64,000 nt of DNA from the NCBI GenBank assembly GCA_902776035.1, contig CACYOO010000012.1, forward strand, positions 1 through 64,000, given 5' to 3'. The notes below the pieces were generated by a model. That model saw only the letters and a program-made list of their open reading frames with translations, was not told where the DNA came from and did not search any database. Below, piece by piece: positions 44,229-53,950 of this stretch. The position numbers and the translations under genes are program-made. Source of the DNA: an uncultured bacterium. GTDB lineage: Bacteria; Cyanobacteriota; Vampirovibrionia; Gastranaerophilales; Gastranaerophilaceae. Position 1 is the first letter of the stretch. Each line of letters starts with the position of its first letter.

Positions 44229-46070
44229 ATGTTAGATCAATTACTTTCTCTACTCGGTGCAAATTCTAAAATAACCGTAGGCGTTTCAGTGTCTCCGGGT
44301 GTCGGTTTAGAAATGATTGAAATTAATCAAAAAACCAAATCAATTGAAAAATACAGCTGCAAACCATTAGAATATGATTATTCAAAAAGAGAAATTGCAA
44401 ATTATGATATATTTAGAGAATCTTTATTAGACCTTTTTAACGAATTAAAAATAGATAAAAAAAGTAATATTGTTGTAACTTTGCCTTCTGTATGTTATGG
44501 ATTAATATCTTTACCAATACTTTTAAATGATGATGGTGTAACAGGTGCGATAGTATCAGAAGTTGAACAATCATCTTACATATTTAAAAAACAAGAGCCG
44601 GTTATTAGCTGGCAGGATGCACCTAATGCATCTCAGGGTTCTGATGGAGAAAACAGAACTGTCATTTATGGTGCAATACAACAAGCAGCACTAGATGAAA
44701 TAAATGCAGCATGTGTTGAAATTGGCTGTAAGCTTGTTGCGATCGAATCTTCACCAAACTCTTTATTAAAAACTCTTGATTTTGACGGACTTGCTGTAGA
44801 ACAAATGCAGCCAAATATGACATGGAATTTGATGATAATAAATCAAAACAGTTATTCAATATTAACCATGTCAGGTAAAAACGTAACAGAATTTAGGGAA
44901 GAACCACTTGCTTTACGTTCATTTGTCGGTGATGAAATTTACGAAGCAATAATTACTTCCGTAAAAATAACATTACAAACAACTAATACAAATTACCTTT
45001 ATATAGTATCTGAAACAGATATGGTTTCTGCGGAAGTTTTATCAATGAAAATTCCGTATGATGGAAGTATAAAATTTTTAGAAAGCAATAAATATGTTCA
45101 AAACCCTTTAATGCTGGCATCTTATAATATTTTACCTAATTTGCTTTTAAAAATTACACCGGAAGTTATAGGTTCCGGTTTATATAGATTATCAGATTAT
45201 CCTGTAAAATTTAATTTACTTGGAAAAGATGCAGAAGATGTTTCAGCCGAACAAGAAGAAGCTCCTAAAATCCATTGGGGAAATATGGAAATCGAGCTTA
45301 CAACAGCTACTGTTCAAAAAGCAGCTCTCATTATCGGATTAATTTTATTTATTCCAATGGGATTAATATTTTATGGATTAAATACATTTATTACTAAAAA
45401 ACAAGCAGAATTAGACAATCTAAACTCTGATATAGAAATTGCAAAATCTCAATTAGATAATTTTGCAAAAGAAGATAGGATTGAAACTTTTGATGAAAAA
45501 ATGGAAGTAAATACTGTTGTTGCGCACAACAGAACTAAACTTATTTATTATACAGCACTTGGTTCCAGTCTTCCTGCACAAACATGGCTTTTATACTTAA
45601 AAATTAGCGGAGATAGAAAAATAGACATAATAGGTCGATCAACAAATGTTGAACATGTCTATGATTTTTATAAAGGAATGAAAATGTCTGTAATAGATTC
45701 TGATTTAAGATTAAACCGTCTTGAATTATCTGCTGATACTGTAGGAAATATTGTGATAGAAGATCCTAATAAAATAACACCAAAATTTTATGAATTTGAA
45801 ATAACAAATATGTCTGATAGTGATTTAACAACTACAGGTGGCGGTACTCAAAACAATCAAGAAGGACAAGAAGAACAAAATACAGTAAAAGGCAGACGTG
45901 GATTTTTGTTTGAGGATTTCTTAAACATTCCTAAATTACCTGATAATAACAATCCTAATGCATCTCCGGGACAAGGATTGCCAACAGGTGCATCACAACA
46001 AAATCAAGATCAAGCAGGTGAGCCGCCAAAAAATCTGCCAGCAAACCTTGAGTCTATTGAGAAATTTTAG
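44229..46070 (+). CDS. PilM-PilN fusion protein of type IV pilus assembly
   Basis: The first 330 residues look like PilM (actin-like fold): ITVGVSVSPGVGLEMIEI, NIVVTLPSVCYGLISLPI, CKLVAIESSPNSLLK. Then one membrane helix near residue 365-385 and a PilN-type coiled coil and periplasmic domain (LNSDIEIAKSQLDNF, IDIIGRSTNVEHVYDFYKGM). The last 80 residues are Gln/Pro-rich and disordered. PilM and PilN are usually separate; the fusion puts the cytoplasmic and periplasmic parts of the alignment complex in one chain. PilO follows after 17 bp. Confidence 0.78.
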   Translation: MLDQLLSLLGANSKITVGVSVSPGVGLEMIEINQKTKSIEKYSCKPLEYDYSKREIANYDIFRESLLDLFNELKIDKKSNIVVTLPSVCYGLISLPILLNDDGVTGAIVSEVEQSSYIFKKQEPVISWQDAPNASQGSDGENRTVIYGAIQQAALDEINAACVEIGCKLVAIESSPNSLLKTLDFDGLAVEQMQPNMTWNLMIINQNSYSILTMSGKNVTEFREEPLALRSFVGDEIYEAIITSVKITLQTTNTNYLYIVSETDMVSAEVLSMKIPYDGSIKFLESNKYVQNPLMLASYNILPNLLLKITPEVIGSGLYRLSDYPVKFNLLGKDAEDVSAEQEEAPKIHWGNMEIELTTATVQKAALIIGLILFIPMGLIFYGLNTFITKKQAELDNLNSDIEIAKSQLDNFAKEDRIETFDEKMEVNTVVAHNRTKLIYYTALGSSLPAQTWLLYLKISGDRKIDIIGRSTNVEHVYDFYKGMKMSVIDSDLRLNRLELSADTVGNIVIEDPNKITPKFYEFEITNMSDSDLTTTGGGTQNNQEGQEEQNTVKGRRGFLFEDFLNIPKLPDNNNPNASPGQGLPTGASQQNQDQAGEPPKNLPANLESIEKF

Positions 46071-46087
46071 TGAGGAAAGTGTAAAAT

Positions 46088-46723
46088 ATGAAAAATTTAG
46101 CCAAATTTAAAGATTGTTTTTTATATCTTACATTTATCATATTGATATTTGTTGCTTTATTTAAACAAATACAACCTCGTTTTATTAGTCTTATAGATTT
46201 ATTTAACCAAATTAAAACCCAAAATGAAGTAAAAGCATCTATGGATCAACAACTTATGACAGCTGCAGCAAAAGTTGCTCAAAAAAAGAAATTACGTATG
46301 GGTAATGATATGGTTAAAAAGATTTATACACCATTAGAAGGTGGTACAGATACTGATTCAGCTTTTGCTGTTTTATTGGACGATATAATTGAAATTGCAA
46401 GAAAAAACCATATAAAAACTCATTCAATTCAATCTTCCGATAACCCTCCTGAAGATATATTTATTCAAAAAGGAGAAGGTAAATACAATGCACAAAGATT
46501 AACATTAAAAGTTGTTTCAGATTATACAGATTTTGAAGGATTTTTAAGAGATTTATTCAGCTATAATTATTTAATTAATATCAATGAATTAGAAATATAT
46601 CCTTATGAAAAAAATAAACGAATATTGCTTATAAATTTAGCAATAACTTTATATTCTGCTAAAGGAAACGCTAGTCCGGAAGGAAAACCTGCTCCTGAAG
46701 GAGAAGCACCTCCAAATCCTTAA
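46088..46723 (+). CDS. PilO-like type IV pilus inner-membrane protein
   Basis: The 211-residue protein has one N-terminal membrane helix (residues 10-28), a coiled coil, and a PilO-type ferredoxin-like domain (DDIIEIARKNHIKTHSIQ, YNAQRLTLKVVSDYTDFEGFLRDLFSYNYLININELEIYP). It pairs with PilN in the pilus alignment complex. The C-terminus is Pro/Glu-rich. It is in one operon with the PilMN fusion; pilP and pilQ are not here. Confidence 0.8.
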   Translation: MKNLAKFKDCFLYLTFIILIFVALFKQIQPRFISLIDLFNQIKTQNEVKASMDQQLMTAAAKVAQKKKLRMGNDMVKKIYTPLEGGTDTDSAFAVLLDDIIEIARKNHIKTHSIQSSDNPPEDIFIQKGEGKYNAQRLTLKVVSDYTDFEGFLRDLFSYNYLININELEIYPYEKNKRILLINLAITLYSAKGNASPEGKPAPEGEAPPNP

Positions 46724-46774
46724 GGTATTAAAAATAAAACTAAAATACTGTCATTTTGTAAGGATTAAGAATAT

Positions 46775-49700
46775 TTATTCTATCCATCTAAAGCTGTCTA
46801 CAAAATTTTCACCGGTTATATCACCATGTATTTTAACGGTAAAGACTCTGTATAATTTATCTGAAAGTTCTAAAATAGGAAGCTTATTTATTTCATTTAA
46901 TAAGCTTTTATCTTCGATTTTATTTAAATTAACACCAGGTATTGTATTAAATAAAGTATTTAAAGATGCATTACCTATAGGCCCTAACATTGTAGATATT
47001 TTTTTTGAAAGCCGGCCAAAAATATACATATTAGCGTTATAATTCGAAAAATTATATTCTCCTGTCATAAACAGTGATAAATCTTTACCTGAAGAAAGTA
47101 TTTGCAATTTGTCCGTAACTCCATTATTTACAGAAATTAGTCCGCTGATAGAATCAAAATTTCCCGTTTTTAAAGGTGTAATCAAATCAATAATGCCATT
47201 GATAGATAAGCCGGTTACACCGCTTTTTAACAGATTTCCTGCTTTTAATAAATATTCAATTGAACCTAATTTGGGCATTCTACCGTCTTTTACATTGAAT
47301 TTTGCATTTCCTGCAAGTGTTTTCAAACAATTATGTTTGTTTGTATTTATACAAGTAAATTCCATATTACCATTTAAACTACCGTATAATTGTCCTGATA
47401 AATCAAATAATGATGTCATTAGTGTATTTGCATCCGCATTTGTTACATTAATATTAAAATTTGATTTTTTTGTTGCATACCTGTAAAGAGCTGATCCATT
47501 CATCTGTCCATGTGCAAGAATAAATTTAAAATATTTTACATTTATATCACCTTTAAATAAAGCAACATCAGCATTTAAATTTTTAGCTTTTAGTGTATTA
47601 AATTGCACAGAATCTGCATTTATATTTAAATTTTTTACAATAAAATGATTAAATTTGACAGGATAAAATTTTATTGAATTTGTATTTTCTATTTCATTTT
47701 TACGAATTGAATTAAGAATATTATCTACATTAAAATTTCCGGTTTTTAATGATGCTTTTTCAAGTATAAAAGGTGGTTTTAATGAATTTTTTGCATCTGC
47801 ATTCAGTTTAAATTTATTATTAATAAGGTTTCCATCAATTTCTATATCTATAGTTTTTGGCTTGAAATTTAAAGACATATTATTTATTGACGTATCAAAA
47901 AAAGGAATATTTGCTCCTGTTACATTAATTTCTCCATTTACATTCGGATGAGCCATTTCTCCATTTAAAATAATATTAGACGTAAATTGTCCTGTTTTTA
48001 TTATAGGTTTTCGAAAAAGGATATTAAACAATTTTATATCTACAGGATATAACGTTTTTATCTTAAAATCATTAAAATATATATTTTTATCCTGTAATTT
48101 TATTATACCTGTCGTTTGCAGTTGGTTTTCAGAATGACGCTGTCTGTTTTGAGAATTTATAAATTTATTATATTTTATAGAACTAATAATAAGATTTTTT
48201 GGAGTAATTTCCGTATCAAAAACCAAATTTACGGGTATATCACGCTCTCCTATAACTGAACCCATATAATAAATACTTGCACCTTCATCAAGCTTAAGAT
48301 TTGTATTCATTTTTATATTTTTATTTATTTCACCGGATATAAAAGATGTACAAGACATATCTCCTTTTAATTTTATAGGATATATAGAATTTTTATTATA
48401 TATAAAATCAACAAACCTTTGTTTTGGCTTTGAAGATATATAAGCTTCAATATATGGCTGTTTAAAAAGATTATTGACACTTCCGTCAAATATAACCGGC
48501 ATATCTGCTACCTGCATATTTAATTTGTTTAAGTATAAAGATTTTTCGTTAAGATAGGTATATCCGCTTATAATATTTACAGGTAATTTGTTTTTATTGT
48601 ATATAAAATTGAAATTTTTTAAAAAGATATGACCGTTCATATTAATATTTTGAGGATTTATATGTTTTATACTTCCTTTATAATTTCCTGCAAGTTTTAT
48701 GTATGAATAATCATTTGATGATTTTAAAACAGTTATTTGTGATGGTTTAATATATGATAAAAAATCAAATAATGATATTTTTGAAATATCAAAATCTATA
48801 TTTGCTATATCCTTATTAATATTGCCATTTAACTTAATATTTGAATTTGCAATTTGAGTATTTAGATTTATTTTTGCGTTGTAATTTTTTAAATTCATAT
48901 CACCGGAAATGTTCGAAACTTTATAATTTTTAAAATACAAATCAGTATTATATAAATGAGCAAGTGCATTTAATTCCAAATTATTTCCTAATTGAATTTG
49001 TTTTATATTTTCCAAATTTAAAAATTTTATATCTAATTTTATATCTGCATTACCATTTAATTTTGTAAGGTGCTTTGTTTGAATTTGTTTATTAAAATTG
49101 TTTTTATATAGTCCAAATAAATAATTTAAATTTTGTTTTTTTAAATCTGCTTTTATTTCAAAATCTTTTCCAAGATTATATTTACCAATTATATATACCG
49201 GATTATTTTTTAATTTTGCATTTTCTATTTTAAAATATGATTCTTTATTTTTGAAAGACAAATTAAAATTTGCATTCGACAAATATGCATCTTTTATGTT
49301 ATTTAAATACATAGTTAAATTCTTGCCTTCAATATTTCCGTTTATATTAAAATTGGTTTTACTACCGTTTACTTTTAAATCAAAATTTCCTTTACCCTTT
49401 GTATTAATAAATTCTATTGGTGATATTTTAAAATTAAAAATATTATGCAGTATAACAAGGTAATTTTCAGCTTCACCTAAATCAACCTGATTTATTGATT
49501 TAGTTTCAAATTCCGCATTATGCGGGGTACGTATTTTCATTTTACCGTTTAATGTTATTTTTTCTTTTTTTGATAGTATAGTTTGAGATGATATATTTAA
49601 ATTTTCTTCATCAAATTTAAAATTTATGTCAGAAATATCTTTTTTATTTTTTAAACCTGTATTTGACATATTTAAATAACCATATAAATAAGGTTTTTCT

Positions 49701-50857
49701 AAGGTATTTTTTACATTAATATTTAAATTTAAATCTGATTTTAAATTTAATTTTTTCATTTGTGAAATAGATATATCTTTATCTGTGAGTTTTAAACAAG
49801 GTAGTATTTCTAAAACATTCTCTAATTTCGTTTGATACATACTCACATTTATGTCAGGTTTTGGATTACCGGAAGAAATATCATTGATTAATCCCGATAT
49901 TTTTAAAGATACTTTATCTGTTTTTACGGCAATATCAGGTATACTTAGTGTATTTTTACTTAGTAGTAAATTATAGTAAATTCTTATTTTGTTTTCAAAT
50001 ATATAATCATTTACAAGATAATTTGAAGAAATATACGGCTTATCAATCATAAAGTATGAAGAATATTCTTTTTGTCCTTCAAAAGTATTGGCAGAATGTC
50101 CTTCATAGTTTATTACACCAGATATTTTAGAAATTTTACCTTTTGTATAAAATTTTATAAAATCAGATATATCTTCTAAATTTAAATTAGTTACAGAAGA
50201 AACAAGTTTTGGCGGATAATCGTCAAGATGTTGGTTGAAAGGTAATTTTGTTTCAATATTTAAATTTATATTTGATTGAGTTTTATTGGAAATAAGTTTT
50301 GAATATAATGATATTTTCAAAAATTTATTCTTTTTATATTTATCAATATTAAAATACATACCGTCTAAGGTTAAAGTTTTATTGTTAGATATATTTTTAC
50401 AATTTATTTTATAATTATCTAAATAAAATTTTGTATCATTAAAATTAAACCTTTTTTGAGCATCTTTCAAAATACGATATTTACCCAAATATATTACAAA
50501 ATCTTTATCATAATATATATTTGCAATAAGATTTTTCCCTTTAAAATATTTTATTTCTGCTTTTTTTATAATAAGCGGTAAAATAGAAATTTTTAAAACA
50601 GGACTTTTTATATACAACACATTTGTGTTATCAGGATTTAAAACATTAAACTCATCGGCTTTTAGCCATATTGCAGGAGTTAATGACATTTTAATTTTCG
50701 GATTTTTGATTTTTATTGAAATACCGTATTCTTTTTGTATAAAACTAATAATATCATTGTGTACTATATTTATAAATTTAGGAATAGCAAAATAGTAAAA
50801 TGCATACAAAAGTACGATTGACAATATAGTAATAAGTATTTTAAACCTTAATCCCAT
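46775..50857 (-). CDS. Large AsmA/TamB-like envelope protein
   Basis: The protein of about 1360 residues has one N-terminal membrane helix (FKILITILSIVLLYAFYYFA) and a long repetitive beta structure. The C-terminal part matches the AsmA-like conserved end (LAGNAKFNVKDGRMPKLGSI, LLKAGNLLKSGVTGLSINGI, VNNGVTDKLQILSSGKDLSLFMTGEYNFSN). It probably forms a lipid-transport bridge across the periplasm. A TTG start at 50875 would add six residues; I use the ATG at 50857. It converges with pilO. Confidence 0.85.
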   Translation of the reverse strand: MGLRFKILITILSIVLLYAFYYFAIPKFINIVHNDIISFIQKEYGISIKIKNPKIKMSLTPAIWLKADEFNVLNPDNTNVLYIKSPVLKISILPLIIKKAEIKYFKGKNLIANIYYDKDFVIYLGKYRILKDAQKRFNFNDTKFYLDNYKINCKNISNNKTLTLDGMYFNIDKYKKNKFLKISLYSKLISNKTQSNINLNIETKLPFNQHLDDYPPKLVSSVTNLNLEDISDFIKFYTKGKISKISGVINYEGHSANTFEGQKEYSSYFMIDKPYISSNYLVNDYIFENKIRIYYNLLLSKNTLSIPDIAVKTDKVSLKISGLINDISSGNPKPDINVSMYQTKLENVLEILPCLKLTDKDISISQMKKLNLKSDLNLNINVKNTLEKPYLYGYLNMSNTGLKNKKDISDINFKFDEENLNISSQTILSKKEKITLNGKMKIRTPHNAEFETKSINQVDLGEAENYLVILHNIFNFKISPIEFINTKGKGNFDLKVNGSKTNFNINGNIEGKNLTMYLNNIKDAYLSNANFNLSFKNKESYFKIENAKLKNNPVYIIGKYNLGKDFEIKADLKKQNLNYLFGLYKNNFNKQIQTKHLTKLNGNADIKLDIKFLNLENIKQIQLGNNLELNALAHLYNTDLYFKNYKVSNISGDMNLKNYNAKINLNTQIANSNIKLNGNINKDIANIDFDISKISLFDFLSYIKPSQITVLKSSNDYSYIKLAGNYKGSIKHINPQNINMNGHIFLKNFNFIYNKNKLPVNIISGYTYLNEKSLYLNKLNMQVADMPVIFDGSVNNLFKQPYIEAYISSKPKQRFVDFIYNKNSIYPIKLKGDMSCTSFISGEINKNIKMNTNLKLDEGASIYYMGSVIGERDIPVNLVFDTEITPKNLIISSIKYNKFINSQNRQRHSENQLQTTGIIKLQDKNIYFNDFKIKTLYPVDIKLFNILFRKPIIKTGQFTSNIILNGEMAHPNVNGEINVTGANIPFFDTSINNMSLNFKPKTIDIEIDGNLINNKFKLNADAKNSLKPPFILEKASLKTGNFNVDNILNSIRKNEIENTNSIKFYPVKFNHFIVKNLNINADSVQFNTLKAKNLNADVALFKGDINVKYFKFILAHGQMNGSALYRYATKKSNFNINVTNADANTLMTSLFDLSGQLYGSLNGNMEFTCINTNKHNCLKTLAGNAKFNVKDGRMPKLGSIEYLLKAGNLLKSGVTGLSINGIIDLITPLKTGNFDSISGLISVNNGVTDKLQILSSGKDLSLFMTGEYNFSNYNANMYIFGRLSKKISTMLGPIGNASLNTLFNTIPGVNLNKIEDKSLLNEINKLPILELSDKLYRVFTVKIHGDITGENFVDSFRWIE

Positions 50858-50892
50858 AATAAAATTATACTTCAAATAATATCATTTCAAAC

Positions 50893-51366
50893 TTAATGTT
50901 TTAACGATGCTTTAGCTTTTTCAATATCAATAAAAGAACGAAGTCGAATGTATCTGTCTAATTCAAAACGAAATCTGGTTTCAATTTGTAAAGCCATAAC
51001 AGGTATATGAACCTTATTACCTATAATTGGATCATAAATAAAAACAGAAGGTGTTTCACTTACATCACTTTGAACAAGAGCTCTATTTTCCGGCTCCCAT
51101 GTATTCAAAATAACATATTTAAAATTGTCTTTGTATGTACTTATAGATTTATAAAAAGTAGGCAAAAATTTATGACAATACTTACAATGAGGTGAAACAA
51201 ATAATACCAAAAGAGGTAACTCTGACTGAGTTACTTCAGGCGCATTCAAACTGAACGAAACAAATTTTTTATTTTCGTTTTGTAGTACAAAATAAGTAAT
51301 TATTGCTGTTAAAAATAATAATACAATTACAGATATAATAATTATTATATTTTTTTTATTTTTCAT
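50893..51366 (-). CDS. Membrane-anchored thioredoxin-like protein
   Basis: The 157-residue protein has an N-terminal membrane segment (residues 6-28) and a thioredoxin fold with active site SPHCKYCHKFLP and cis-Pro in SETPSVFIY. The active site faces the periplasm. It lies 14 bp after metG on the minus strand and 35 bp before the AsmA-like gene, so the three genes may be one transcript. Confidence 0.85.
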   Translation of the reverse strand: MKNKKNIIIIISVIVLLFLTAIITYFVLQNENKKFVSFSLNAPEVTQSELPLLVLFVSPHCKYCHKFLPTFYKSISTYKDNFKYVILNTWEPENRALVQSDVSETPSVFIYDPIIGNKVHIPVMALQIETRFRFELDRYIRLRSFIDIEKAKASLKH

Positions 51367-51380
51367 GTACTACTCCTACC

Positions 51381-52946
51381 TTATTTTTTCTTTTGTGATT
51401 TATCTGCCAATTCACTATCTACACGCAAAAATACGGGCTTAATATCTTCTTTTGATATTAATTTTCCACATTTAATATTATCACAAGTTAAATTATCATA
51501 TTTAGTATTCAAATCAAAAGATAATTGTTTAGCCATATCTTTTGCAATGTTAGGACAATATGGCTCAATTAATGAAGCAATAACGCACATTATATCAAGA
51601 ACAGTTGTAAGCACCTGTCCGCATTCCGTCATTTTTTCTTCTTTTGCTAATGTCCAAGGAGCATTATCTGTTACATATTTGTTTGTTGTATCTACAAGAT
51701 TATTTATTGCATTTACAGCTTCTGATACTTCAAATTTGTCAAAACAATCTTTTACAATATCAATTGTATTTTTAGCAGTATTTAATATTGCTGAATTTGT
51801 CTTAAATTCCGGCTTAACTTCTCCGTCAAAATATTTAACCAACATAGATAAAGTCCTATTTAAAAGATTACCCATAGAATTTGCCAAATGAGCATTTACT
51901 TGTTCTTTAAAATCTATATCAGAGTAATTTCCGTCTTTTCCGCAAGGTGCAGACGAGGCCATATAATACCTTAAAGCATCTGCATTTTCTAATTCAAAAT
52001 GTTTTAAAATATCAACAGGTGCAATTACGTTACCTAAGGATTTAGACATTTTTGCTTCATCAATTGTAATCCAGCCATGTGCAAGCAAATGTTTTGGTAA
52101 AGGTAAATCTAATGCCATTAATATTGCAAGCCAATAAATACTATGAAATTTAAGTATATCTTTACCTATAACTTGAACATCAGCAGGCCAATATTTTTTG
52201 AAATTTTCATCACTTTCTCCGCTAGGATTATATCCCAATGCAGTTATATAGTTTGAAAGAGCATCTATCCATACATATATAACCTGTTCATCATCATCTA
52301 AAACAGGTATACCCCAGCTAACATTATTTATTGAACGTGAAACGGAAATATCTTCAATATTTTCTAATTGGTTTAATACTTCATTTGCTCTAAATTGAGG
52401 AATGATAAAATCAGGATGTTCTTTTATATGTTTTATAATCGCCTCTTTATATTTTGTTAAACGGAAGAAATAATTTTCTTCACTCACAACTTCCGGTTTT
52501 GTCATGTGATTAGGACAAAGTCCATCTTCTGTTAAATCTTTTTGATTTAAAAAACATTCACAACCGTTACAATATAGTCCCTCGTAAGAATGTTTGTAAA
52601 TATCACCGTTATCTACAAGTTTTTTAAATATTTTCTGTACTGTATCTTCATGATAATCGTCTGTTGTTCTTATAAATTTATTATAGTCTATTTCTAATTC
52701 TTTCCAAGTTTCTTTAAAAGCATTTGCATTTTCATCGCATAATTCTTTTGGAGTCATTCCTTTTGATGCAGATGTTTTTTGGATTTTTATACCATGCTCA
52801 TCAGTTCCCGTTAAAAAATAAACATCATCACAACGTTTTTTATAATGTCTTGCAATAATATCCGTTAATATTTTTTCATAAGCATGTCCAATATGAGGAT
52901 GTCCATTGACATAGTCTATTGCGGTTGTTAAATAAAATCTTTCCAT
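51381..52946 (-). CDS. metG: Methionyl-tRNA synthetase
   Basis: The 521-residue protein has the class I HIGH motif NGHPHIGHAYEKI, a zinc knuckle with CNGC, and KMSKS as AKMSKSLGN near residue 300. Other motifs are GTDEHGIKIQ and WIDALSNYITALGY. The C-terminal end lacks the optional EMAP-like extension. It charges tRNA-Met. Confidence 0.97.
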   Translation of the reverse strand: MERFYLTTAIDYVNGHPHIGHAYEKILTDIIARHYKKRCDDVYFLTGTDEHGIKIQKTSASKGMTPKELCDENANAFKETWKELEIDYNKFIRTTDDYHEDTVQKIFKKLVDNGDIYKHSYEGLYCNGCECFLNQKDLTEDGLCPNHMTKPEVVSEENYFFRLTKYKEAIIKHIKEHPDFIIPQFRANEVLNQLENIEDISVSRSINNVSWGIPVLDDDEQVIYVWIDALSNYITALGYNPSGESDENFKKYWPADVQVIGKDILKFHSIYWLAILMALDLPLPKHLLAHGWITIDEAKMSKSLGNVIAPVDILKHFELENADALRYYMASSAPCGKDGNYSDIDFKEQVNAHLANSMGNLLNRTLSMLVKYFDGEVKPEFKTNSAILNTAKNTIDIVKDCFDKFEVSEAVNAINNLVDTTNKYVTDNAPWTLAKEEKMTECGQVLTTVLDIMCVIASLIEPYCPNIAKDMAKQLSFDLNTKYDNLTCDNIKCGKLISKEDIKPVFLRVDSELADKSQKKK

Positions 52947-53014
52947 AAAATTATCCGTCCTTCGATAAAAGTATATAATAAAAAGAAAGCTTTTAACAGT
53001 ATATTTAAAATATA

Positions 53015-53608
53015 TTATAGCAAATTATATTTTTCCATATATTCTTTTACAGTATCAGGAATTAAATTTTCAACAACAGAACCATTTTTTATATTTCTTT
53101 TAACATTTGCATAAGATAAATTTTCTGAAGGCATGTCTATAATTTGGTAATTATAACCATTTTCTTTTAAATATGTATAACGTTTTTTATTAGGATTAAA
53201 ATCATCTTCATTTTGATAAATTAAAAAATCTACTTTCTTTTTCAATTCTTCCGCTTTATACCATAATCTTATATTTTCAAATTCGCTACTTGCTATTATA
53301 AAACCCATTTTTCCTTCAACATTTGGAAAAATATTGTATAACTCACAGATTAAATTATAAGGATATGAATTTTTTTCATTTCTATATTCAACATTACTTA
53401 TGCTAAAATGTTTCTCTCCTTCTATAGCCAATTTAACCATATCATATCTGTGTAAAGCTTGTTTTTCATTTATTGATTGCTGTGGAAGCCGATATGCAGG
53501 AACAAAAATCACATGTTCATAATCGAATTTATCTAATATAAATTTTGCCATGTCTAAATCTATATTATTTATAGGATTAAATGATCCACAAAATACACAA
53601 TATTTCAT
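53015..53608 (-). CDS. NadD-like nucleotidyltransferase lacking the catalytic His motif
   Basis: The overall pattern is of nicotinate-nucleotide adenylyltransferase: CGSFNPI at the start, HVIFVPAYRLPQ, KQALHRYDMVKLAIEG and MGFIIASSEFENIRLWYKAEEL. But the required HxGH motif (normally after GSFDPI) reads NNID, and the C-terminal ISSTxIR block reads LSYANVKRNI. Both catalytic histidines are missing, so adenylyl transfer is doubtful. It may have a different role, or another gene may encode the active enzyme. It stands 68 bp from metG. Confidence 0.78.
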   Translation of the reverse strand: MKYCVFCGSFNPINNIDLDMAKFILDKFDYEHVIFVPAYRLPQQSINEKQALHRYDMVKLAIEGEKHFSISNVEYRNEKNSYPYNLICELYNIFPNVEGKMGFIIASSEFENIRLWYKAEELKKKVDFLIYQNEDDFNPNKKRYTYLKENGYNYQIIDMPSENLSYANVKRNIKNGSVVENLIPDTVKEYMEKYNLL

Positions 53609-53950
53609 TTTTTCTCCAAAAAATATTTTATATTATTCTATAATACATCCATGAATAATGCAAATATATTCCCGATTTTTTAAATTTGTGATAATTAGAT
53701 TTTTAAAAACTTTAAAGCATTATTGTAATACAAATTACAAAAACACTCAAAGTGTATTTGCCACCACCCCTTTTTCAATATACGCTATTCGTAAAATCTT
53801 TTCATCTGTCTTTCGACATGATTATCCTAGTAAAATTTTTCATGATTTACAAGTAAAATAAATTTAAAATTTTTTTACAATATACCATGCTCCGCAAAAT
53901 ATCTGTTAAAAATCTGTTTTAACAATTTTAATGAAGATTTTTTAATGAAA
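53609..53950. other. Intergenic region without a recognised gene
   Basis: The 342 bases are AT-rich. A 67-codon frame (53658-53861) has no Shine-Dalgarno, no recognisable domain and a composition like random AT-rich DNA, so I do not call it. A short Pro-coding-like GC-richer patch (CCACCACCCC, 53762-53771) stands out. I see no terminator or RNA structure I trust. Confidence 0.6.

Noticed and set aside
53658-53861. 67-codon plus-strand ORF
   Set aside because: No ribosome site, no domain and no neighbour linkage; likely chance in AT-rich DNA.
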